In this document: in pieces, positions 1-5,994 of the stretch
How positions within the stretch are numbered: the first letter of the stretch is position 1
How the letters are laid out: each line of letters starts with the position of its first letter
From: an uncultured Ruminococcus sp.
GTDB taxonomy: Bacteria; Bacillota; Clostridia; Oscillospirales; Ruminococcaceae
Direction of reading: 5' to 3'
DNA: 7,007 bases
Assembly: GCA_946531975.1 (NCBI GenBank)
Contig: CAMNAY010000087.1
Location: 1-7,007 of the forward strand
Program-made: the position numbers and the translations under genes
The notes under the pieces: generated by a model
Seen by the model: only the letters and a program-made list of their open reading frames with translations
Database searches by the model: none
What the model was told of the DNA's origin: nothing

Positions 1-120
1 CCTGCCCCAAATGTCTTTGAACATCAGGTGACGGAATCGGGAAATCCGCTCCGAACGGACATTTCGCCGGTGCTGCACACCGGACAGCCCCTTGCGCATA
101 TGCTGACAGAGAGCCGGAAA
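1..120. other. Left edge, unresolved: no promoter, small hairpin
   Basis: This stretch lies before the most likely start of the transporter. The transporter frame stays open to base 1, so a longer N-terminus (GTG at 28, ATG at 100, or a start outside the window) cannot be excluded. Another forward frame ends with TGA at 29-31, overlapping GTG 28 as GTGA, and a third ends at 18-20; either could be the tail of an upstream gene. On the minus strand a frame beginning with ATG at 24 (MFKDIWGR) runs off the left edge. I see no -10/-35 pair. A perfect 6-bp inverted repeat with a 5-nt loop (CCGGTG at 67-72, CACCGG at 78-83) has no T-run after it, so it is not an obvious terminator. Confidence 0.35.
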
Positions 121-1323
121 ATGCGCACAGGATGCGGCTGTGCAGAGAGGAGCTTTGGGGTGTTTTCGATCTTGCTTGCGGTGATCTATCTGTCTTATAT
201 CAGTCTGGGGCTTCCCGATTCGCTGCCCGGTGCAGCGTGGCCCTCGATGCAGCCGCTGCTCGGCGTCCCGATGTCCTGCGCAGGTATTCTGTCCATGCTG
301 ATCGCATGCAGCACCGTTATATCCAGTCTTCTGGCAGACCGGCTGCTGCGGCGGTTCGGGACGGGGCTGGTCGCGGCATGCAGTGTACTGCTGACGGCTG
401 CGGCGCTGCTGGGATATTCTGCGGCAGGGCGGTTTTCGGTGCTCTGTGTGCTTGCGGTTCCGTACGGACTGGGCGCGGGGGCGGTTGATTCTGCGCTGAA
501 TCATTATGTTGCGGTGCATTATCCCGCCCGTCACATGAACTGGCTGCACTGCTTCTGGGGCATCGGTGCGGCTGCAAGCCCGTATATCATCAGCTTTCAT
601 CTGCGGCATGCAGCCGGTGACTGGCAGAGCGGGTACCGCACCGTTGCCGTGATTCAGATGACGCTGACAGTCATGCTGTTCTGTGCGCTGCCGCTCTGGA
701 AGCCGACGGAACCTTCAGAGGAGAAAAGCTGCCGCAGCGTACCGTGCAGCCCGCTTCGGGAACTGCTCAGACGGCGGCAGGTACGGCGCAGTCTGGCTGC
801 ATTCTTTTGCAGCAGCGCCTTTGAAAGCACCGCGGGACTCTGGTTGAGCAGCTTTTTGGTATGCAGGCGCGGTCTGAGTGCCGGAGCAGCCGCAAGATTT
901 GCTTCCTGCTATTATATCGGAATCACGGCAGGGCGGGTGCTGAGCGGGATACTGGCAGAGCGGATGGGTGATCGGCGGCTGATTCGCTGCGGACTGCTCT
1001 GTGCAGCAGCGGGTACCGTTCTGCTGTTTCTGCCGCATGCCGGCACAGCCTGCTGCGGGCTGATCGTCACGGGCTTCGGGGCAGCGCCGGTGTATCCCTG
1101 TATGCTGCATCAGACGCCGGCGGTTTACCGGAAGGCGGAGGTGCAGCGTATGATCGGGCTGGAGGTAGCGGCGGGATATATCGGGACAACGCTGGTGCCT
1201 CCGCTGGCAGGCTGGGCGGCATCCGGCAGCGGGATGAATGCCGTTCCGGTTCTTATGCTGCTGCTTGCTGCGGTACAGCTCTGGCTCACATGCTGTGAAA
1301 AAAAGAGACATCACGGTCTGTGA
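121..1323 (+). CDS. MFS transporter, FucP-like family
   Basis: This gene encodes an integral membrane protein of the major facilitator superfamily, presumably a secondary transporter for a small solute; the substrate cannot be read from sequence. With the start at 121 it has 400 residues and about 12 hydrophobic segments in two halves. A hydrophilic, charged linker (about residues 194-222) separates the halves. Family marks are GLPDSLPGAAWPSM after helix 1 (30-43), a loop LADRLLRRFGTG (71-82), the conserved block from AVDSALNHYV to HMNWLHCFWG (about 121-147), a motif-A-like LAERMGDRRL (278-287) and FGAAPVYPCML (319-329). I chose ATG 121 because the family usually begins some 10-17 residues before helix 1. 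The ribosome site there is weak (GAGAG, 7 nt away) and the frame is open to the window edge, so the start is uncertain. The final codons lie inside a terminator hairpin. The gene converges on the histidine kinase. Confidence 0.85.
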   Translation: MRTGCGCAERSFGVFSILLAVIYLSYISLGLPDSLPGAAWPSMQPLLGVPMSCAGILSMLIACSTVISSLLADRLLRRFGTGLVAACSVLLTAAALLGYSAAGRFSVLCVLAVPYGLGAGAVDSALNHYVAVHYPARHMNWLHCFWGIGAAASPYIISFHLRHAAGDWQSGYRTVAVIQMTLTVMLFCALPLWKPTEPSEEKSCRSVPCSPLRELLRRRQVRRSLAAFFCSSAFESTAGLWLSSFLVCRRGLSAGAAARFASCYYIGITAGRVLSGILAERMGDRRLIRCGLLCAAAGTVLLFLPHAGTACCGLIVTGFGAAPVYPCMLHQTPAVYRKAEVQRMIGLEVAAGYIGTTLVPPLAGWAASGSGMNAVPVLMLLLAAVQLWLTCCEKKRHHGL

Positions 1324-1338
1324 TGTCTCGGTTTGTTT
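1298..1338. terminator. Bidirectional rho-independent terminator overlapping the transporter stop
   Basis: A perfect 10-bp stem is formed by GAGACATCAC (1305-1314) and GTGATGTCTC (1320-1329) with loop GGTCT. Read on the minus strand, the stem is followed directly by seven T (the A-run 1298-1304), a textbook intrinsic terminator for the leftward regulator-kinase operon. Read on the plus strand, it is followed by GGTTTGTTTTG, a weaker T-rich tail that can still end the transporter transcript. The left arm encodes transporter codons and the right arm contains its TGA stop. The 196 bases between the transporter and kinase stops (1324-1519) hold no other convincing gene and would form a kinase 3' untranslated region of about 190 nt. 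Confidence 0.8.
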
Positions 1339-1519
1339 TGAAGCTGTGATCCGCAGCAAGTGCATTCTTATTCTTTTGCGGCAGCCGCAGTCTGTCAGTC
1401 TTAAGGAACGGTGAAAGAACTGAACGGCACGGAAAAGACAACAGACGAGCCGATCTCAGAGGGAACCTTTCCATTATCTGACAAAGAGTTCTGTGTGGAG
1501 CGGGAATGCTCTGCGCGTT

Positions 1520-4138
1520 TTATGTCACGGGCGGTTCTTCCTCTGTGTGCTGCTCCTGCTGTTCGGGCGCTGCCTCCGCAGAATCGGACTTGCAGAGCGG
1601 GAACGTCAGGGTCACTTTGAACAGGTCGCCGTCGGTGCTCAGCTGCATCAGACCGTTTTGCAGGGCTGTCAGGTCGCGCGCAATGGAGAGACCGAGTCCG
1701 CTGCCTTCTGTATGGCGAGAGCTGTCGCCGCGGACAAACCGCTCCATCAGTTCATCTGCGGAGATGTTCAGAGGTGTTGCGGAAATGTTCTTCAGCGTGA
1801 TCTCGACCATGTCGTTTTCTCTTGCAACATCAAGGTAAATCCGCGTGCCGCCCAGCGCATATTTGCAGGCGTTATTCAGCAGATTGTCAAATACGCGCCA
1901 GATCTGTCTGCCGTCCGCGAGAATGGTCAGCGGGTCATCCGGAATGCTCTGCACCAGAGACAGGCTGTGCTGTGCGAGGACTTCTTCGTATTCACCGGTG
2001 ATCTGACCGATCAGCACCTGAACATTGGTCGGGATCAGCTCGACAGTGAGGTTTCCGGTCGATGCCTTGGATGCATCGACAAGGTCAATGGTCAGTTTCT
2101 TGAGCCGGGCTGCCTGCCTGCGCAGAACATCGAGGTATTCAGCGGCGGATTCAGACTGCATCGGTTCGCGGCTGAGCAGATCGACATAGTTGACGATCGA
2201 GGTCAGCGGTGTTTTCAGGTCATGGGATACATTTGTAATCAGCTCTGTCCGGAGATGCTCCGCCTTAAGCTGCTTGTCCACGATTGCGGTGACGCCGTTC
2301 CGGATGCCGTTCAGGGAGCGGTCAAACGCGCCGAAATCCAAGGCGAGCGGGAGCGGATGTACGGCTTCTTCGAGGTCGCCCCGTTCGATCGCCATGGCGT
2401 GACTGCGCAGCTCAAAGTATGCATAGGCACAGTAGAGCAGCGCGAGCAGTGTGGCAATATCAACTATGATAATGATAAAAAGAAGCCAATCGGGCTCATT
2501 ACCGTTCAGGAACAGGACATTGACGATGCCGAGCAGTGTCACATAGACCGTTGTCAGTACCAGTGCGACAGTCCGGTGACGGAACAGCATGAAGAATTTT
2601 CCAATCAGTCTTGAGATGCCGAAGCTGCTCCAGAGGCTGTCGGATTTCATCCGCACTGCGGTGGTATAGAGCCACAGCACGCAGGCGGCGGCAATGCAGA
2701 GAACCATTCCGATGCAGAAGATCGCAACGATCCGGTACGGCGCTGAGATTGAGTACAGAATCCGCATCACGATGATGGAAGACAGCAGCGCGAAGACCGG
2801 AAGCAGACAGTAGATCTCATACGGAAGCCTGTGCAGATGTGTAACATGGATCTCCTTGGAATAAGGCTTGTGTCCCGCAGCGGTACACATCACGATAGCA
2901 GAAAGAACTGACAGAACCAGCAGCAGAAACATCGAAGCGGAGGCGCCCTCGGAGTGCGTAAAGACCGAGGACATCACCTGATAGTCCGTGCGGATATTGT
3001 CTCTGACCGGGAGACCGGCAGGCAGATAGCAAAGGACCGTAATCAGTTCGGTGACATCATGCTGTGCATAGACGGTGATGTCCAGCCCGCTGTCCAGCTT
3101 CTGCTGGAGCCCCTCGGACTGTGCCCGGACGATCTTGTGTTCATTGATGAGATTGTAATACTCTGTCAGTGTGAGTTCAGCATGCTCGACTGTGCTGTAA
3201 TATGTTACGAGTACCGCAGTTTTGTCCTTTGCATCCTCTATACTTCCGCTGAAATCGGCAAGCGAGCCGTTTGTGACGATCTGAAAGTCAATGGTGCCGC
3301 TTTCCGGATCGATGGACTGTTCGCCTAGGTTCTGCTGATCGCTGAACAGTCCGGCGATATTGCCGCGCAGGGTGGTGCGCTGACAGTTTTCGCCGAAATA
3401 GGCGGTGTATTCAAATGTTCTGGATTCCTGCGGTGTATCAAACAGCAGAACGGTCTGTACTTCATTGCCCATGATGATTGCGGGGAACGACGTCTGATAT
3501 GCTGAGTCAACCTGCTCATCGGTAAAATACCAGTAATGGTAGTCTGAGGGAATTTCCAGATTGAACTGAAAGGTTCCGTTCAGCAGAACCGGAAGCTCTG
3601 AAGCGGGGTCGCTCAGATGCTGCTGGATCGTATACTCATCTGTTTTCAGGTAATACGATTGCGTGGTGGTGTCGGCAACCATCGGCGTCAGATGACTGGA
3701 ATATTCGGGATCATTGGTCAGCAGCAGGTTTCCGTTCTGATCTGTTGCAGCAAAGCGGAAATTTGTTCGTTGGGGATTGAAATGTTCCTGATAAACAGAG
3801 ATCGTATTGCTGAATCCTTCGAGACTGCTGTCCTGTGCGACAACATCTCCGCCGTAGCCGCCGGAGGAGATCGTATTGTGCGTTTCCTGAAGATTGTTAT
3901 CCAGCTTCAGCCGGCAGGTCTGTGCGATATAATCGTCCAGTGCGTAATTCTCCCGTGCGCTGATCTGCCCCAGAAACGAATGATTGAAGCTGGTCTGATC
4001 CGACGCAAAACCGTACGAAAGCCCGAACAGCACAAGGATCATGCTGATGCCGAGCATCCAGACCAGAAGAATCAAAATCACGATCGAAGTTATGCGGAGC
4101 GTGGGCGAATACTTTTTGTAGTTGTGAATGTAAATCAC
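1520..4138 (-). CDS. Sensor histidine kinase with large extracytoplasmic domain and six TM helices
   Basis: This is the membrane sensor kinase partner of the upstream response regulator. The 872-residue protein has TM1 (about 17-41), an extracytoplasmic region of about 360 residues (45-400) that I cannot assign to a family, then five more helices (about 402-420, 441-461, 468-493, 522-545, 551-575). Basic loops at 421-440 and 494-521 fit the positive-inside rule. The cytoplasmic kinase follows: a HAMP-like linker (about 576-625), the H box NVSHDLKTPL with phospho-acceptor His639, the N box DNLLNNACKYA (751-761), ERFVRGDSSR (799-808) and the G2 box GSGLGLSIA (812-820). The usual DxGxG of the G1 box is replaced by KNISATPLNI (783-792), a variant I recall from related Firmicute kinases. 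The tail (849-872) is acidic and low in complexity. The gene lies 18 nt after the regulator stop, in the same frame. The GTG start is uncertain because the best ribosome site overlaps it. Confidence 0.93.
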   Translation of the reverse strand: MIYIHNYKKYSPTLRITSIVILILLVWMLGISMILVLFGLSYGFASDQTSFNHSFLGQISARENYALDDYIAQTCRLKLDNNLQETHNTISSGGYGGDVVAQDSSLEGFSNTISVYQEHFNPQRTNFRFAATDQNGNLLLTNDPEYSSHLTPMVADTTTQSYYLKTDEYTIQQHLSDPASELPVLLNGTFQFNLEIPSDYHYWYFTDEQVDSAYQTSFPAIIMGNEVQTVLLFDTPQESRTFEYTAYFGENCQRTTLRGNIAGLFSDQQNLGEQSIDPESGTIDFQIVTNGSLADFSGSIEDAKDKTAVLVTYYSTVEHAELTLTEYYNLINEHKIVRAQSEGLQQKLDSGLDITVYAQHDVTELITVLCYLPAGLPVRDNIRTDYQVMSSVFTHSEGASASMFLLLVLSVLSAIVMCTAAGHKPYSKEIHVTHLHRLPYEIYCLLPVFALLSSIIVMRILYSISAPYRIVAIFCIGMVLCIAAACVLWLYTTAVRMKSDSLWSSFGISRLIGKFFMLFRHRTVALVLTTVYVTLLGIVNVLFLNGNEPDWLLFIIIIVDIATLLALLYCAYAYFELRSHAMAIERGDLEEAVHPLPLALDFGAFDRSLNGIRNGVTAIVDKQLKAEHLRTELITNVSHDLKTPLTSIVNYVDLLSREPMQSESAAEYLDVLRRQAARLKKLTIDLVDASKASTGNLTVELIPTNVQVLIGQITGEYEEVLAQHSLSLVQSIPDDPLTILADGRQIWRVFDNLLNNACKYALGGTRIYLDVARENDMVEITLKNISATPLNISADELMERFVRGDSSRHTEGSGLGLSIARDLTALQNGLMQLSTDGDLFKVTLTFPLCKSDSAEAAPEQQEQHTEEEPPVT

Positions 4139-4141
4139 CTT
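4134..4141 (-). promoter_or_regulatory. Shine-Dalgarno match overlapping the kinase GTG start
   Basis: On the minus strand the sequence AAGGTGAT matches seven bases (AGGTGAT) of the extended anti-SD complement, but it contains the GTG (4136-4138) assigned as the kinase start. It therefore cannot serve that GTG with normal spacing. The next ATT codon in frame (4127-4129, residue 4) lies 8 nt after the GG of the site, which is ideal spacing for a rare non-AUG start. Re-initiation at GTG by ribosomes ending at the regulator stop 18 nt upstream is the simpler alternative. Confidence 0.45.
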
Positions 4142-4156
4142 CCATACGATACGGTG

Positions 4157-4849
4157 TCAGGGCTTTTCGAGTTTATACCCCTGTCCCCAGACAACCTTGA
4201 TCTGGCGGGGTTCCTGCGGATTGATCTCAAGCTTTTCCCGCAGATGACGGATGTGTACGGCGACGGTGTTCTCCGACCCGATCGGGTTTGCCTTCCAGAC
4301 CGCGCTGTAAATTTCACGCGGCGGGAACACAGTCCCGACATTGTGCATCAGCAGCGAGAGAATCTCGTATTCGATCGGGGTCAGTGCGACCGGAACGCCG
4401 TCGAGAGAAGCCGAGCGTGCTTTCATATTCAGGGAAATGCTGCCGACGGTCAGGATATTCGGATCATCGGCTTCTGCGGCACCGAGCCGGAGATAGCGGC
4501 GGAGCTGCGAGCGGACTCTTGCGACAACCTCCGCAGGGGAAAACGGCTTGGTGATATAGTCATCCGCGCCGACATTGAGACCGAGAATCTTGTCCGAATC
4601 CTCTGACTTTGCCGTCAGCAGGATGATCGGGACATTGCTGTTCTTGCGGATCTCTGTCATTGCGGTGATGCCGTCCATTTCGGGCATCATGATGTCCATG
4701 AGGATGAGCTGAAGGTTCTGCTCGGAGGCAATCTTCACGGCTTCCCTGCCGGAATATGCACAGACAGTCTGCCAGCCCTCCGCGCGCAGGTAAATGTTCA
4801 GTGCGGAAACAATATCCTTCTCATCGTCACATACTAAAATGGTTTCCAT
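4157..4849 (-). CDS. OmpR/PhoB-family response regulator transcription factor
   Basis: This 230-residue cytoplasmic regulator is phosphorylated by the downstream kinase and then binds DNA. The receiver domain (about 1-118) has the acidic pair in CDDEKD (Asp8, Asp9), phospho-acceptor Asp52 in LMDIMMPEMDG, the conserved Thr79 in LLTAKSE and Lys101 in ITKPF. A short linker leads to a winged-helix DNA-binding domain (about 132-230) with LTPIEYEILSLLM (156-168), the recognition-helix region ENTVAVHIRHLREKL (193-207) and the wing VVWGQGYKLEKP at the end. Length and order are typical of the PhoB/VanR type. The start is firm: ATG at 4847-4849 has AAGGAG 8 nt upstream. It is the first gene of the leftward operon. 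Tandem 11-bp repeats upstream of its promoter suggest autoregulation. The target pathway is unknown. Confidence 0.95.
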   Translation of the reverse strand: METILVCDDEKDIVSALNIYLRAEGWQTVCAYSGREAVKIASEQNLQLILMDIMMPEMDGITAMTEIRKNSNVPIILLTAKSEDSDKILGLNVGADDYITKPFSPAEVVARVRSQLRRYLRLGAAEADDPNILTVGSISLNMKARSASLDGVPVALTPIEYEILSLLMHNVGTVFPPREIYSAVWKANPIGSENTVAVHIRHLREKLEINPQEPRQIKVVWGQGYKLEKP

Positions 4850-4857
4850 TTCTTTCT

Positions 4858-4863
4858 CTCCTT
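4858..4863 (-). promoter_or_regulatory. Ribosome binding site of the response regulator
   Basis: AAGGAG on the minus strand lies 8 nt before the regulator ATG and fixes that start. It is embedded in a purine-rich leader. The leader from the predicted transcription start near 4926 to the ATG is about 77 nt. Confidence 0.85.
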
Positions 4864-4885
4864 TTTCAAATACTTCCCTTTACAT

Positions 4886-4901
4886 CTATATAACTATATA
4901 A
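4886..4901. repeat. Tandem CTATATAA x2 in the regulator leader
   Basis: Two abutting copies of the 8-mer CTATATAA (4886-4893 and 4894-4901) lie in the 5' untranslated leader of the regulator-kinase transcript. The block also reads as a near palindrome, TATATA on either side of a 2-bp centre. It could be a minor second promoter region or a protein site, or simply AT-rich spacer; no well-spaced -35 goes with it. Confidence 0.4.
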
Positions 4902-4932
4902 AAACGGTAACGGAATGTTTCCCCCTGCTATT

Positions 4933-4961
4933 ATTATACAATGTTCTGAGAAAAGATGCAA
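4933..4961 (-). promoter_or_regulatory. Leftward sigma-A promoter for the regulator-kinase operon
   Basis: On the minus strand, a perfect -10 TATAAT (4933-4938) lies 17 bp from TTGCAT (4956-4961), a weak -35 that keeps only the TTG. Transcription should begin near 4926. A weak -35 directly downstream of a direct-repeat array is the usual design of a promoter activated by an OmpR/PhoB-type regulator. The spacer contains one copy of the 9-bp palindrome TTCTGAGAA (4944-4952). Confidence 0.75.
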
Positions 4962-5010
4962 GCCCCGATTCTAAAGACTTTCTTAAAACTGTCATAAATT
5001 CTTCTGAGAA
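4944..5010. repeat. Twin copies of the palindrome TTCTGAGAA
   Basis: The 9-mer TTCTGAGAA (TTCT and AGAA around one central base) occurs exactly at 4944-4952 and 5002-5010, 58 bp apart. The first copy lies between the -35 and -10 of the leftward promoter. The second overlaps the last block of the 11-bp repeat array and ends 16 bp before the rightward -35. A dimeric repressor binding both is one possibility; chance in an AT-rich spacer is another. Confidence 0.45.
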
Positions 5011-5012
5011 TG
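4969..5012. promoter_or_regulatory. Four tandem 11-bp direct repeats, candidate response-regulator binding array
   Basis: On the plus strand four consecutive 11-bp blocks begin TTCTAAA (4969), TTCTTAA (4980), GTCATAA (4991) and TTCTGAG (5002). Blocks 1 and 2 agree at 9 of 11 bases; blocks 3 and 4 each keep 5 of the first 7 bases of block 2. A 7-bp half-site repeated every 11 bp is the known arrangement of OmpR/PhoB-family sites such as the pho box. Positions 4989-4999 even read CTGTCATAAAT, like half of the E. coli pho box. The array begins 7 bp upstream of the leftward -35 and ends 14 bp before the rightward -35, so it could serve both operons. Binding by the adjacent regulator is inferred. 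Confidence 0.6.
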
Positions 5013-5026
5013 CGAATGCTGCGTGA

Positions 5027-5055
5027 TTGACTTTTCAGGGGATTTGCGGTATACT
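5027..5055 (+). promoter_or_regulatory. Rightward sigma-A promoter for the rnz operon
   Basis: TTGACT (5027-5032) and TATACT (5050-5055) are separated by exactly 17 bp, each one base from consensus. Transcription should start near 5062, giving a leader of about 18 nt that is little more than the rnz ribosome site. This rules out the in-frame GTG at 5023 as the rnz start, because it lies upstream of the promoter. Confidence 0.85.
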
Positions 5056-5067
5056 AAAGACAGAATT

Positions 5068-5073
5068 GGAGGG
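5068..5073 (+). promoter_or_regulatory. Ribosome binding site deciding the rnz start
   Basis: GGAGGG lies 7 nt (from the GGAGG core) before ATG 5080, but only a base or so from another in-frame ATG at 5074. Normal spacing therefore selects ATG 5080. Confidence 0.85.
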
Positions 5074-5079
5074 ATGCAA

Positions 5080-5991
5080 ATGCTGGAGGTGACACTGCTC
5101 GGAACGGGCGGAACGATGCCGCTGAAGAACCGCTGGCTGACGAGCTGCCTTGTCCGGCACGAAGGACACAGCATCTTGATCGACTGCGGAGAGGGAACAC
5201 AGATCGCGCTGCGCTGTGCGGGACGCTCTGTGCAGCGGCTGGATCTGCTCTGCATCACGCATTTTCACGCTGACCACATCAGCGGACTGCCCGGACTGCT
5301 GCTTTCCATGGGACTGGACGGCAGGACGGAGCCGCTGACGATTGCCGGTCCGCGCGGACTGCTTCAGACCGTCGCCGGTCTGCGCGTGATCGCACCTGAG
5401 CTGCCGTTTCCGCTCGCATTCATTGAGCTGAATGCGCCGGAGGAAACGCTGGAGTTTGCCGGGCTGAGCATTACGGCATTCGCCGTGCAGCACACGATGC
5501 CCTGCTACGGCTTCCGGCTGCATCTGCCGCGTGCGGGTAAATTTGATCCCGAGCGTGCGAAGGAGAATCAGGTACCGATGCGCGTCTGGGGCATGCTGCA
5601 AAAGCAGGAGACCGCCGAACTGGACGGTGTGACCTATCATCAGTCGCAGGTGCTCGGTCCGCCGCGCAGGGGACTGACTGTGACCTACTGCACCGATACC
5701 AGACCCGTTCCGTCGATCCGGAAGCATGCCGACAGCGCCGATCTGCTGATTTTAGAGGGCATGTACGGCGATGATGAAAAACGCGCAAAGGCACTTGAAA
5801 CCAAGCATATGCTCTTTTCCGAGGCGGCTCAGATTGCGGCGGAATCAAATGCGAAGCGGCTCTGGCTGACGCATTACAGCCCGTCGATGCCCGACCCCGA
5901 AAGCTACCTGCCGGCAGCACAGGCGATTTTTCCGGAGACATCCTGTGCGGCGGACGGCGAAACGACGGAGCTGCGCTTTCAGGAGGACTGA
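5080..5991 (+). CDS. rnz: Ribonuclease Z (tRNA 3' endonuclease)
   Basis: RNase Z is a zinc-dependent metallo-beta-lactamase-fold nuclease that cuts precursor tRNAs just after the discriminator base to allow 3'-end maturation. The 303-residue protein fits the usual bacterial length of about 300-310. It shows an N-terminal strand and turn LLGTGGTMP (6-14), LIDCGEGTQ (33-41), the zinc motif THFHADHISG with His61, His63, Asp65 and His66, and further likely metal or catalytic residues His138 (VQHTMP), Asp206 (TDTRP), His243 (TKHMLF) and His265 (LTHYSPS). The segment from GKFDPERAKE (153-162) through GPPRRG (193-198) has the features of the RNase Z family rather than of general beta-lactamase-fold hydrolases. 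It is the first gene of the rightward operon. Its last codons carry the AGGAGG ribosome site of the next gene. Confidence 0.95.
   Translation: MLEVTLLGTGGTMPLKNRWLTSCLVRHEGHSILIDCGEGTQIALRCAGRSVQRLDLLCITHFHADHISGLPGLLLSMGLDGRTEPLTIAGPRGLLQTVAGLRVIAPELPFPLAFIELNAPEETLEFAGLSITAFAVQHTMPCYGFRLHLPRAGKFDPERAKENQVPMRVWGMLQKQETAELDGVTYHQSQVLGPPRRGLTVTYCTDTRPVPSIRKHADSADLLILEGMYGDDEKRAKALETKHMLFSEAAQIAAESNAKRLWLTHYSPSMPDPESYLPAAQAIFPETSCAADGETTELRFQED
5981..5986 (+). promoter_or_regulatory. Ribosome binding site of the GNAT gene inside the end of rnz
   Basis: A perfect AGGAGG lies within the last codons of rnz, 8 nt before ATG 5995. It points to coupled translation of the two genes and fixes the acetyltransferase start. 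Confidence 0.85.
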
Positions 5992-5994
5992 ATT

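Noticed and set aside
1354..1400. Short GC-rich inverted repeats in the transporter-kinase gap (CCGCA/TGCGG and GCGG/CCGC)
   Set aside because: Stems are only 4-5 bp with mismatches and no T-run. The 10-bp hairpin nearby is the convincing terminator.
1411..1620. Small plus-strand ORF between transporter and kinase, with AAGGA 6 nt before a GTG
   Set aside because: Over half of it is antisense to the kinase 3' end, no promoter precedes it because the bidirectional terminator lies just upstream, and it has no recognisable feature.
1493..2614. Long open frame of 373 codons on the plus strand, antisense to the kinase
   Set aside because: It lies wholly across the kinase domain, whose H, N and G2 boxes prove the minus strand is coding. 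It has no ribosome site or recognisable domain, and its composition is that of a GC-driven shadow frame.
3617..4606. Open frame of 329 codons on the plus strand across the kinase-regulator junction
   Set aside because: It is antisense to two well-supported genes, has no family features, and carries no start signal.
4834..4869. Possible 11-codon basic leader peptide (TTG start, minus strand) overlapping the regulator start
   Set aside because: A loose ribosome site exists, but the TTG start, low-complexity Lys-rich content and overlap with the real AAGGAG site make chance more likely. There is no attenuator-like hairpin.
5023..5079. Extension of RNase Z to the in-frame GTG at 5023
   Set aside because: The added codons contain the -35 and -10 of the rnz promoter, and ATG 5080 has a well-spaced GGAGG.
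5035..5727. Open frame of 230 codons on the minus strand opposite rnz
   Set aside because: It is rich in Arg, Gln and His as antisense frames of GC-rich genes are, and it covers the rnz promoter; RNase Z motifs fix the coding strand.
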